Shown: positions 1 to 9,463 of the stretch, one piece after another
How the letters are laid out: each line of letters starts with the position of its first letter
Position numbering within the stretch: the stretch's first letter is position 1
NCBI GenBank assembly: GCA_015039315.1
Contig: WIDE01000001.1
Span: 393,237 to 457,236, forward strand
DNA from: Clavulina sp. PMI_390
Taxonomy: Eukaryota > Basidiomycota > Agaricomycetes > Cantharellales > Hydnaceae
Length of the DNA stretch: 64,000 nucleotides
Direction of reading: 5' to 3'
Notes under the pieces: generated by a model
The model's input: the letters and a program-made list of their open reading frames with translations, nothing else
The model's database searches: none
What the model was told of the DNA's origin: nothing
Translations under genes and position numbers: made by a program

Positions 1-214
1 TGTGTGAGAGAGACAAGGTTACCCAAAGGAGCCCGAAATCAGATGCGCAATAGATTATTTGACCTTCGAGTATCCGTCAAATAAGCTTACAGCAAGAGAT
101 TAACATTATCGCCAGCATTGTTGTGATAGCAATTGAAGGTAACGTGGGGGCCATGTGCCATCAATACGGGATCTCCTCCGACGAGCATTTGGACGGTATG
201 GCAATATAATTTGA

Positions 215-670
215 TGGACCAGGTTGCACGGATATCTAAGAGGCGTTCCAGGTGGAGGTTGGAGCCAAAATATTAGTGATCAACATCACTATGGTCCGCA
301 GTTTGAGCTGATCCCGGACGAGTCTCCGTCGGCAAGTGAATTGAAGCGTTCACTCGAATGTGGAGAGATAAAGCCCGTCGACCCCAAAGACTCGATTCAG
401 ATGGCGTGGTATTGCGACTGGACGTCGATTGCGTTCTGTCCCCATATGTGGTGTGCTCAGAGGAAGTGCAACCACGATAGAGCGGAGCAGCAATGTCGGA
501 GACCAGAGCGAAACTATTATGATCTCGGAGAGACATGCAAAATGCGCAGTCTACGACGAGGATATTTGTGCATCCTCCCAACGGCCATGAGCAGGAGAGC
601 GGAATTGATGATATTGTACGACACCCTTTCTGACAACGAAATTAATCGACGTTTGCGCCTCGTTTCATAA
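215..670 (+). other. open frame, possibly the last exon of an unknown gene
   Basis: This frame has no ATG at its 5' end; an upstream TGA at 212-214 closes it, so if it is coding it must be entered through a splice acceptor such as the CAG just before position 224. It would give about 145 residues, Cys- and Arg-rich in the second half, with no domain I recognise. The stretch 150-195 also reads like a short coding exon and is followed by a GTATGG donor-like site, so the gene could begin outside the window. It may equally be chance. Confidence 0.2.
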
Positions 671-939
671 CCGGTGGAGCATATTTTTAGGCAGTTTTGT
701 GGAAGTCCTTGATCATAGTCTTACTGGCAAGAGACACAGACGACGATCAACTTAAATAAGCGCCAATCGCTGTTTTTGTTCAGATTGTCGCCGAGGCTGG
801 CCGGTCATCTGGCTCATCGCGAGTCATCCTGGAATTCGACAATCCGATTCTACCATCATTAGCCAACGCTCTTGACTGACAGCAACGCAAGAACGTCTCA
901 TTCCCTTCACCAACCCAACGCCACTTCCAGCATATCCCC

Positions 940-2374
940 ATGGCGAAACCTCACTTCCGCATCGTAACTCTCCCCGATTCCGTCGAGCACATTGTAGTCG
1001 GAATATTCGGTATTCAGACAACCACTGATTCCGACGGTGTGACGTTGCTCCAGCGATTGAATCCTGCTACCTGGTTCGTTCAAGAGGCAAACAGCAACTC
1101 CTCAGGTGATGATGGAGAAGGTACACCTCTTCTATTGAAATGCATAATGCATCATGAGTCATAAATAACTGCATGCATAGCTACCAGCGCTACGAAGGTG
1201 TTTGAAGATCTCCTTAATTCTCCGGACCTCCCAGCAAAGCCGGTGCTTGTCGAGGCCGCCCATAACGAGAAAACATCTGAGGTGATGAGCCGGAGTCATT
1301 TGTCACTATACCTGAAGTGCATCTCATAGTACGGTCTATCCAATTAGCCGATCTATGTAGTATACTGGCCATCTAGTGAGGCGTACGAATTGTGGCTTCA
1401 ATCTCCTAGAGTCGCTCAATTCTGGCGCGAATTCCTGGGCGACGGCAAGTACAAGAACCTTGGGGTGTTTCGGGAGATCTCTCGGATCCATCGTTCCCGA
1501 TTTGACCATGCCGGGTCTACCGAGTTCTTAACGCTAGCCAAGCAATATGGAACGGTACGAGGCCACCAACCGATCGCATACAGTCATCATGACTCATCAT
1601 CTATCACCAACAGGAGCCATCTGATATTCAAGGGTGGGGTGCTTTCAGGAAGCGTATAGCTGCTAGTAAGACGGATAAGCTTGAATCGCCATTGGAGGTA
1701 TTCCCCACCAAAGTCGAGCAAGACGCAAAAGGGCGCTGCTTGAGTGTGAGCGTGCCAGATAACGTACTCCTCTGTGAGCCTCCTTTCTATCCTATGGATG
1801 AGGTTCAACTTGACTATCGTTATGGTTAGTGAAAGAGCCTCAAGTCCTCGATCTTTGTGACCCCAGCGAAGCCGAGTCCTTCAATACTATGGTTCGGCCT
1901 GCGCTCAACGGCTGGCTCGACTATCTGGACTCCGAGCCCGCTGCCGCGGGGAGCCTTCACGTTCACCGATTAGTGGAAAGACCATTTGGGCCCACCGCTG
2001 CCGATGGCGAACCCTCCTCCATGGACCGCACGTTCCAGATGGCATACTATCTGTCACTCGGACACGCGGAAAAGACAGCTATGCGTGCTGCTTCTCATAC
2101 AAAGTTGAGGCACGCATTCTACAAAGACTTCCGCGCCAAGGACGAGGGTGCTGCTCGGCCCAATCCGGTTCAGCTTTGGTCGGGCGTCTACATTTTGGAA
2201 TCGGGAGGGTTCGATAGCCTGTATATCAAGTGCGTTATCCCAATCCTCGCCAGGTGCATTTTTGACTGACACTGGTGCTTTTGTAGTTGCCGTCGTGACA
2301 CAGGGCTGCTCAAATGGTTTGAAGCTCGTGCAGTTGATTTAGCTGCTCCAGCGCCTCCTTTTGCTCAAGCATAA
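940..2374 (+). CDS. aldoxime dehydratase-like heme protein, divergent
   Basis: Six exons (940-1120, 1181-1281, 1348-1554, 1614-1773, 1830-2229, 2287-2374) join to 378 codons in one frame, close to the usual length of the heme-containing aldoxime dehydratase family, which turns aldoximes into nitriles. Family landmarks appear in order: VVGIFGIQ near residue 20, YVVYWPSSEAYELW near 100, LGVFREI near 130, the GWGAFRKRI block (equivalent of GYWGSMRDR), the VSVPDNVLLL strand, the RPALNGWLDYL helix, and the C-terminal YINCRRDTG (equivalent of YINCHPGTG). No signal peptide is seen, so a cytosolic protein is expected. The usual LYHEVSV motif with the distal catalytic His reads LWSGVYIL here, and the Ser of the IRSGQDW motif is not kept. 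The fold assignment is firm; nitrile-forming activity is doubtful. No nitrilase or P450 partner lies nearby. Confidence 0.84.
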
Positions 2375-2963
2375 CCAATGAAGCTCCCCTACACTCATGT
2401 TGAGCAATGTGGGGTGTCTTCCAACATCTATTCCCTTCACCAACACTGTCTCAGGGTAGTATAGCGAACTTGATGGCTCAATATTGTCGAGGCACAAGAG
2501 GGTGATCCGCCACTTTATTAAATTGTGTGAATGTCATGCATTGCAGACGGGGCTTCGACAAATAGCTCCGAGTCTTTCTAGCACCGCAGAGCTCGGCGGG
2601 CCTTGGAGTGTGTGCGATGAAGGTCCTTGGCCTGATTCACAAGCTAAATTTTGGGAGTTTGTCTCCAGCGGTGCGTCTCAATGGTGGCGAGCCGCTATAC
2701 AAGATCCGTCAAGGTGGTGGTAGCGCGCGACTGAGACAGACTTCGTCGATAAGACGGTGGTGGGTTGGCCAGCCACAATTGTGGACAGTGCAAAAGGGCA
2801 GGTGAAGTGATGGCCGTTGATATGATTGAGGTCCGTCGGCTACTGCGGGAGAGTGTGGGGCATGAGCATGGAATGGTTACTGCAGGACATTCTAGTAGCA
2901 TGCCATTTACCAATATACATTTGCGATGGATGGTCCATCTTTAGAGAATTGATGTCCACCAAG
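2375..2963. other. intergenic, no gene recognised
   Basis: This stretch lies between the convergent ends of the aldoxime dehydratase-like gene and the minus-strand gene below. Short open frames exist (for example 2484-2723 on the plus strand), but they lack splice logic and recognisable protein features. It probably holds two 3' untranslated regions. Confidence 0.4.
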
Positions 2964-3655
2964 CTAGGAACGCTTGGCGGAATCGAGGGCGGCTAGTTGA
3001 TCAACAAGGTCATCCATGACGTCCCTTGGTGCCGCACTTGCACCACCTGCAGCCCCTATCGAGCCGAGGGGTGGAGGGGGAGGAGGAGACCCTATTGACA
3101 CACTCGAGGGCCGAAGAGCTATCTTTGTAGGCACGAGTGTACCCGCAGATGGCTCAAAGCCAGGTGCAATGCGGTGCAATGCCTCTCGTTTGCGGCGGAT
3201 TTTCTCTTCTTCTCTTGAACGAAGATATGCCGCATTCTTCGCTGAGTGGGCTTGAAAAGTGGATTGGCGGGAAGACTCGAGCGTAAGAACGTGTGGCTCA
3301 AGAGTGAATGGGTACACAAACTATCAAAAGGCGCGAAAACTTGAGCACACTGATAAGGCCCAAGCGGGGACGGACTCACGTAGGCGTTGACGTTATCTGG
3401 CAGTGGATGTACATCTACGGGTATTGGTATCTAAATCAGCGCGTCAATAGTGAGCGTTCTAACTGAAGGTGGGCACGACGGACAGGGACAGGGGTCCGCA
3501 GCGATGGCGATTTGATGATTGGTATGTTGGCGATGGGAGCATATTGTTTTGAAGCTTGAGGGGTGCGAGTGCGGTAAGTTTTACTAGACACATATATAAA
3601 ACTGCTCTTGCTGCTTACTAGTTGAGACTACGACGGTTGGATCGGGTTGAGCCAT
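2964..3655 (-). CDS. small unknown protein with basic helical segment
   Basis: The last exon (3317 down to 2964) is a clear open frame. It reads VYPFTLEPHVLTLE, then a charged helix rich in Arg, Lys and Glu (REEEKIRRKREALHRIAPGF), a Pro run, and a short acidic end (DVMDDLVDQLAALD). An ATG at 3655 begins a likely first exon, and an upstream piece around 3420-3370 gives HPLPDNVNAY, which splices in phase to the last exon. The middle exon boundaries are uncertain because two frames are possible. I do not recognise the family. The gene is divergent from NIF3, with 110 bp between start codons. Confidence 0.55.
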
Positions 3656-3765
3656 GACGCACAGTCTGTGTGACAGCGGGCGTCGACTGACAACTCGAAG
3701 GCTGTCACGCCGCTAGATCTTTGTCCTCGTGTTCTTGCCCCCTTCCCCAGTCCAAAGCTTCAAAA

Positions 3766-5004
3766 ATGTCACTTGCTAGAGTCGTTTCTCGCGCTATGGA
3801 AAAGATTGCGCCGCTCTCTTTGGCCGAAAATTCCTGGGACAACGTAAGTTTGTCACCACTCGCTCGTCATCCTGACTGATGCCCACCATCGTGATTGCGT
3901 AGGTTGGCCTCTTGCTAGGTACTCCATCAAATCACTAAGTGGAAGAACAGAATAATGATAGACTGTTGGGACCGTAGAAGCCGCCGTACCTAGGAGAGCA
4001 GCCCGTGACGTCTTGCTCACCATCGAGTGAGTGGTATCAGTCACGTTCGCTGCCCTCCGTAGAGTCAAACCTGATATTTCGCCGCTTTTGAGCCTCACAC
4101 CGCCAGTCCTGAAGGAAGCTCTCGAATCCCAATCAATTGGAATGATCGTGGCATACCACCCTCCGATTTTCCGTGGCCTAAAGTCCATTACCCTCTCCAA
4201 TCCCCTCCAAGCCTCCCTTCTCCAATGCGCAGCTGCAGGGATATCGGTCTTCTCCCCTCATACGGCCCTCGACTGCGTCAAAGGTGGGATCAATGACTGG
4301 CTAGCTCTTGGAGTACTTGGGTACTCTCGACCCGATGCAAATCTTCGCGTCAAGAGACCTGACCCCGCGATCTCCGTGCTGGGCGAGGCCAAGGGTGATG
4401 GCGCGGGACTAGGACGCATCGTTCAGCTATCAGAGACCCCGCGTCCATCCGTTGGTCTCCTGGCGGCCAGACTGAAAGGCTTCCTTGGCCTGCAGTATGG
4501 TATGTGCCACCAGCTCCCAATTTTTCGCAACCACAAAATATGCCTAACATGGAATATCGAACCAAGTTCAGGTTGCATTGGCACATGATATGAACTTGGA
4601 CTCCCCTGTCTCATCTGTTGCCATCTGTGCTGGTTCTGGAGGCTCGGTCCTCAGTGGAGTAGCTTCCACCGTCTATCTCACAGGCGAAATGCAGCATGTA
4701 CGCCGATGATAACTCTCTTCGCATTATTCACAAGTAATTCTGATATTCAAATGTCTCTTAGCATGAGGTTCTCGCTGCTGTTGCTTCTGGCCATCATGTT
4801 ATCCTCTGTATGTGCTCTGTATCTTTGTATGTCCTACACCTGCTAACAAACCTTTACAAAGGCGGCCATACAAATACCGAACGAGGGTATTTGTCAGTTC
4901 TCCGAGACTCCCTCCGGCAAGAGCTAGAGGTGCAGTCTGTCGACGAAGCTGGGGTCAATGTCCTCATTAGTCAAGCCGATAGCCACCCTCTACAAATTAT
5001 GTAA
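3766..5004 (+). CDS. NIF3: NIF3 family protein (GTP cyclohydrolase I type 2-like)
   Basis: Seven exons (3766-3843, 3903-3918, 3978-4026, 4093-4499, 4567-4697, 4762-4807, 4862-5004) give 289 residues. The family signature WDNVGLLLE near residue 26 is assembled across a 16-nt exon. Expected metal-ligand motifs are present: AYHPPIFRGL, HTALD, and the C-terminal HTNTERGYL, whose His and Glu bind the dinuclear metal in solved homologues. Eukaryotic members are conserved, mostly cytosolic and still of uncertain function; yeast Nif3/Ngg1-interacting protein belongs here. The gene ends in an intact stop with no truncation. Assignment is firm, biochemical role is not. Confidence 0.93.
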
Positions 5005-6178
5005 AATTACTTCATGAACACACATGCAATATTTATTTACAAACCCTTTTTCTTGTGATCTCTTGATTGTGCGTGATGTATGATCTTAAGACTCCACATG
5101 CTGATAAACGTCAAGCGTCTTCCATGCTAGAGCTATCTCGTCCATTCCGATCAATGATACCTCCTCAGCGCTACTGGTCGCTTCTAACTATGTCCTCCTT
5201 TCCTACATGAACGCCATATTGAGCTACTTGTAGTAGTTGCTTCAATGGTAGGCTGTGCTTCTAGATAGAAATTTTGTAGCTGCAGTGAAGCTTCGAAACC
5301 TACACCGCGGATGGGCGGCGAATAGGGAGTCATATAACGAGTATCGATCCAGCTGAGCGAACTTCGGCAATGAGTGGATTACACTAGGCGGGCGATTCGC
5401 ATGTGAGATCATGCAACTTCGACGCTCGGGAGTCATATATAGGCGGAGAGGGGTCGATAATTATAAAAGTAGACTTCTAGAATGCTTTTTTGAGGTGATT
5501 CTATGCTTGCCTTTATGCCTTCTCGTCCTTCCATGCTTTGGTTCTATTTATATCGAGCTTTGTCACATGATCCTTTCCTCCCATGAATCCCATCATCTCC
5601 TCGTCGCTATTTCCACGTTTCGACGGGGGATGGCCAAATCAATGCGATTTTCATGAAGTCGTAACAATCTTGCCGAATCTCAGTACCGCCATATGCTTCT
5701 AAGCATCCGCCGTCGCCTCCAAGGACCCAAAAATACCCAGCCTATTACAGACACCCACTCCCTCTGCAGCCAATCCTTTCCACACATGCTGGGGCTTGTT
5801 CAGCTTACTATCATATGTCCACTATTCTCACATCCTCCGGGCTTTTGACGAAGAATGTGCCAGAAATTCGCTCGTTGCGATTTGCCGTCCCAGAAATAGC
5901 TAACGCTACAACGTAACGCCGACGCCGATACGAAATTGCTATTCTTGCGTGAGATGCTGCGCTGGCCTCGGTATATAAGGGGCTTGGAGCTTTGATCAAA
6001 AGGTGCTTCTCCGAGTCCTCCCCCTTTTTTGAATCTCTCTCAACCGCCACTGCGCTCATTGCGACACCGAACTTTCTAGTACTTCATTCCTATCTGGGGT
6101 TCCCACCGTGCTCGATTGAAACTCCACCTATATATAATAATCTTAATATCCACCAATTCATTTAATAAGGAGTGCGAG
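5005..6178. other. gene-poor intergenic stretch with TATA boxes
   Basis: No convincing coding exon lies in this 1.17 kb. It contains TATA-like elements (TATAAAAG at 5462-5469 and a strong TATATAAG at 5972-5979). The latter is well placed to drive the small membrane-protein gene starting at 6179, with a pyrimidine-rich leader at about 6020-6050. The open frame at 5411-5656 runs through promoter-like sequence and is probably chance. Confidence 0.45.
5972..5979 (+). promoter_or_regulatory. TATA box
   Basis: GGTATATAAGGGG is a textbook TATA element about 205 bp upstream of the ATG at 6179. A second AT-rich element (TATATATAAT, 6128-6137) lies too close to the ATG to be the main one. Confidence 0.4.
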
Positions 6179-6637
6179 ATGGCAGTGAGCGATTTTGCGA
6201 TTCCGTTCTATGCTGGGGTTGGGACTCTGGCATTCTGCTTGTTGTGCGGAGGTTCGTGAGATTTCGTTGTCATGAGATTGGCGCTCAGTTTGCCTAATAT
6301 CGCCGATGGTCCAGCTATTTGGGGAATAGCAATAGCGCTCGAGTCGCGCCAGGAAGATTCTCGGCATACAGACATCGAGGCATTGATCCACCACCATGGC
6401 AGTGGCCGAGGGCCAGCGCCTCAGTCGAAACCAAGATGGAGTAAGCATTACTCTACTCATGTCGTGCTATTAGGTGAAGGTCTGATCATTGTGTGTCACA
6501 TCTTAGAACCTGGGCGAAGCTTTCGGCGATTAAGGGGGAAGCGAAAGACGCCTCTCGTCACTCAGAAGCAGCAGCCTGAAGTCTCTGAGCCTTCCAAGAC
6601 TAGTCCATCAGTCGCGGTGGATAGTTCTTCCCGGTAG
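6179..6637 (+). CDS. small single-pass membrane protein, unknown
   Basis: Three exons (6179-6251, 6315-6440, 6507-6637) give 109 residues in one frame with good GT-AG junctions. An N-terminal hydrophobic segment, roughly residues 6-33 (IPFYAGVGTLAFCLL then IWGIAIAL), crosses the first splice site. The rest is hydrophilic, first with His/Gly, then a basic cluster (FRRLRGKRK), then a Ser/Pro-rich tail. This suggests a short-lumen, single-pass protein with a basic cytosolic tail. I do not recognise the family. The TATA box at 5972 supports transcription. Confidence 0.55.
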
Positions 6638-6743
6638 CAAGCTCTTAACTACCACCTCCAGGCTTCTCAATCCAGGAACAGTGTGCTTCTACCCGTGATG
6701 GCTATCACCGCCCATACAATGCCTTCCCCATATCCACTCACGG

Positions 6744-7190
6744 ATGACGCCCCGCACTTCCTTTATCACACTACAAAGAGCCCATCGGCCGATGTCTAGG
6801 CCTAGATGGCTTTCCCCTGTCGAAGCTTTCTGCGGGGCCCCCTTCCATATCCCCATCGGTCACCTTGTCCTCATTTACTGGCACAACTTGCTTGGAGGCG
6901 AGAATGATCCGCTATCAGTACGGGATTCGCCACACCAAGGGAGCCTCGCGGCTTTGCCTGAGAGAGGACATTTTGCTATTGCTCTAATGACGAAGAGACA
7001 GGCAGCTCGTTCGTTTATTCGTAAAGCTAGCAATATGGAGTGGCACGCCGTGATTGACACATATCGCGAATCGCGCCGTGTGCGAAGGCCGCTGGGTGAT
7101 AATGATCTTGGTGTGGTCGCCTTGAGGCTCATTATTATCTCTCTCATGGCCTCCTTCTTGGCGGTTCTGGCACATATCATCTTTCTATGA
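6744..7190 (+). CDS. possible tail-anchored small protein, unknown
   Basis: An uninterrupted 148-residue frame starts with ATG and ends in a strongly hydrophobic segment (LRLIIISLMASFLAVLAHIIFL, about the last 22 residues), the layout of a tail-anchored protein. The middle is charged with Arg-rich patches. No family is recognised, and the antisense strand is also open over much of the stretch, so coding status is uncertain. It follows another small membrane-protein gene in the same direction by about 110 bp. Confidence 0.3.
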   Translation: MTPRTSFITLQRAHRPMSRPRWLSPVEAFCGAPFHIPIGHLVLIYWHNLLGGENDPLSVRDSPHQGSLAALPERGHFAIALMTKRQAARSFIRKASNMEWHAVIDTYRESRRVRRPLGDNDLGVVALRLIIISLMASFLAVLAHIIFL

Positions 7191-7436
7191 AAGCCTGGCA
7201 AGCCATGACGTTCTTCCGCACCTCCCGTGCTTTTCTTGAGGGATTTTTGGGTTACACTCTGCCTGTTTACAAAGCCATGGCCACGAGCGTCACCGCTCGT
7301 CTCTCAAAGTAGTCGCTACCACATGGTGTGGTGATGCAATAATTGCCAACCCAATCTTGACTGATACATGTACATTAGACTTCACCTCACACTATGATAT
7401 TTATGTCCACAAAAAGCCCCACAGTAAGCTCTCAGT

Positions 7437-8773
7437 TCACGATTTCCGCGAGCTTAGCGCATTAAATCTCCTGAGTAAATCGTCTTCTTCATTATCGTCA
7501 TCGGGAACGGGGCGAGAAGATGAGGAAGTAGCAGGCTTTCCGGGATAGGGTGGCGGCTCTGTAGGCTTCGTTGACTTAGTTGGAGGGGGAGAAGGTGATA
7601 CTTTAGCCTGTGGCATAGGTTTAAGTGAAGGAGCGGAGGCTGATGTCGATGGCCGGGCCGGCGCAGAATCCTTGGACTTGCCCTCTTGAGGCTCCTCAAG
7701 ATCAGTGTTTGGATCATTTTCATCCTACTTGACGACTCGATCAGTAATAAGAAAATAATAATAACGACCTCACGCCGAAGACGTACTGATTCTGGATCTA
7801 TTGCAGTGAATTCGGCGGCATCCACAGAGTCAGGTGGAGGCGACTCAAGCGCTGCCTGCGCAGGAGCCCAATCTACTTTGTACCCTCGGGCGATCTCGGT
7901 GAGATAGGCATCCACGAGTGCAGTGGAAGGTGTCTCGTCCATGGTTTTATTGAGTATCTAGGGAAAAGAACGGGAGTGAGGCTTGCACCATCGCGCGATG
8001 GGAGACAGACGATGACGTACCCGTTTAGAAACACGGTCATCGTGATTCTCCATCACAGCTATTGACCACTCGCGCCCGAACCTATGCATGAATGATTCAC
8101 GGATGAATTGTAGCTCTATCAATGCGCGATGATTAGCGTCCGACCATTAGATGATAGTCGCGCGCGGGATTGACCTTTGACGTCGGTTCGATGCGCAGAA
8201 TAGACGATGCCAATGATGGCCTCACTAACTCCTGGATCGGGCTCTCGGGCACTTAGGGCGGAGGGTTAGTGGGGTATAGGTGTATGCGACAAACTTGTGA
8301 AACTCACTTTGAGTTTTCAACCAGGCCGAAACGAGTCGAGACGATCTCGCAGTAGAGCTCGAGGACTTCAAGGAGTTCAATAGCAATATCCTCATTGATG
8401 ATTGACTCTGTTTTGATTCGCGCTGTTTCAACCTTTCCTCGCTCGAGAAGAGTAGCAATATCGCGCCGGGCAGCCTGATCCGCAGCAAGGGAGGAATAGT
8501 CAAAAGCGATGCATGCATAGACGGCGGGCGTTTTTTCACAAGAAAACGCACCTTTGCGACACTCGATTTTTTCTCTTGTGATGTTCTGAGTCGCTGAATA
8601 GCCAATCTTTTCGCCGGCAATCCTAATCAGCCTGAGAAATAGTGATCATGAAGTGTGCACAAGGGGTGTCATACCGCAGTTGCACCTAAAGGGGGGCTTA
8701 TTGAGGCAGAGAACGGCGGATCGGAAGAGCAAGATCGACCTACTTTGACTTTAGCACTGTTCCAGGGGACCAT
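7437..8773 (-). CDS. IST1: IST1, ESCRT-III-associated regulator
   Basis: Seven exons (8773-8743, 8622-8552, 8474-8308, 8251-8175, 8115-8021, 7957-7787, 7724-7437) give exactly 300 codons with stop. The N-terminus MVPWNSAKVKV followed by LAIQRLRTSQEKK, ARRDIATLLERGKVETARI, ELLEVLELYCEIVSTRFGL and LVDAYLTEIARGYKVDW is the IST1/DUF292 helical domain, residues 1-200. The C-terminal third is Ser/Pro/Thr-rich and ends in an acidic DDDNEEDDLLRRFNAL segment, consistent with a MIT-interacting motif. IST1 binds Did2/CHMP1 and Vps4 and tunes ESCRT-III disassembly at endosomes. The gene is divergent from the Hsp70 gene. Confidence 0.93.
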
Positions 8774-9463
8774 TTCTAGCAACTTGTGGATCAAACGCAA
8801 AGTCGAGCAACTTGACAAGCGTACAACGCAGCCACCCGAACCGATGATTGGGCTCAACAAGATTAAACAAGAACGCGTCGCGCATGATCGCCACCGAAAA
8901 CAATACATCGGAAGTTCCAACACACTACGGCCGGACCTTCTCCCTCACTCTGCCCCTGCCCTCGCCGAGCACGTGGACCTAGGCCCCAACAGGCAGCGAC
9001 CGATGATGCAACACGTGCGGCGGCCTCGTTTTCCGGCGTCGGGTGCTGCTCACACGCCTCCAAATCGGAGGAGGATCCGACAAGCCATCGTTTTTCTGAT
9101 GTCTTAATGAAGGGGTCTGCCAAAATTGCAGGCGCTGACGTTTCTGAGCACGTGTTTAAAAAGCTAGGTGAACACGCCAGAACCATGTGTATGAGGCTCC
9201 GGTCAAAGCGCGCAAAAAAGCTTGGGTTGTGGTCGTTGTGCTCTGTTTGCCGACCCTGCGCTGCCCTATCCCTTTCCAGCCTCCCACCACGCCTTCGACC
9301 CTAGTGGACCTCCCCCCTTGACCCTCCTCCTCCCTCCGTTTCCCCCTCCTACTCTTACCCGCCTTGCAAGACGAGCGCTCCCGGCGACGCACTGTCATCC
9401 TTCCCCTCATCGACCTCGCGGATTCCACGATCTTCCTGAACCTCTTTTTCACGACCTCACGAC
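8774..9463. promoter_or_regulatory. shared IST1/Hsp70 promoter region with three CACGTG boxes
   Basis: This is a 690 bp divergent intergenic region. Perfect CACGTG palindromes (E-box, bHLH target) sit at 8970-8975, 9012-9017 and 9149-9154. A long C/T-rich leader (about 9300-9365), typical of highly expressed fungal genes, precedes the Hsp70 ATG. Long antisense frames over the region (for example 8655-9107 plus) have no other coding support. Confidence 0.45.

Noticed and set aside
1774..1829. frame change in the aldoxime dehydratase gene suggesting a frameshift
   Set aside because: A GTGAGC...GGTTAG intron of 56 nt fits exactly and the total length divides by three.
8655..9107. 150-residue plus-strand open frame
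   Set aside because: It is antisense to the first IST1 exon and covers the divergent promoter; composition is not protein-like and no splice or motif support exists.
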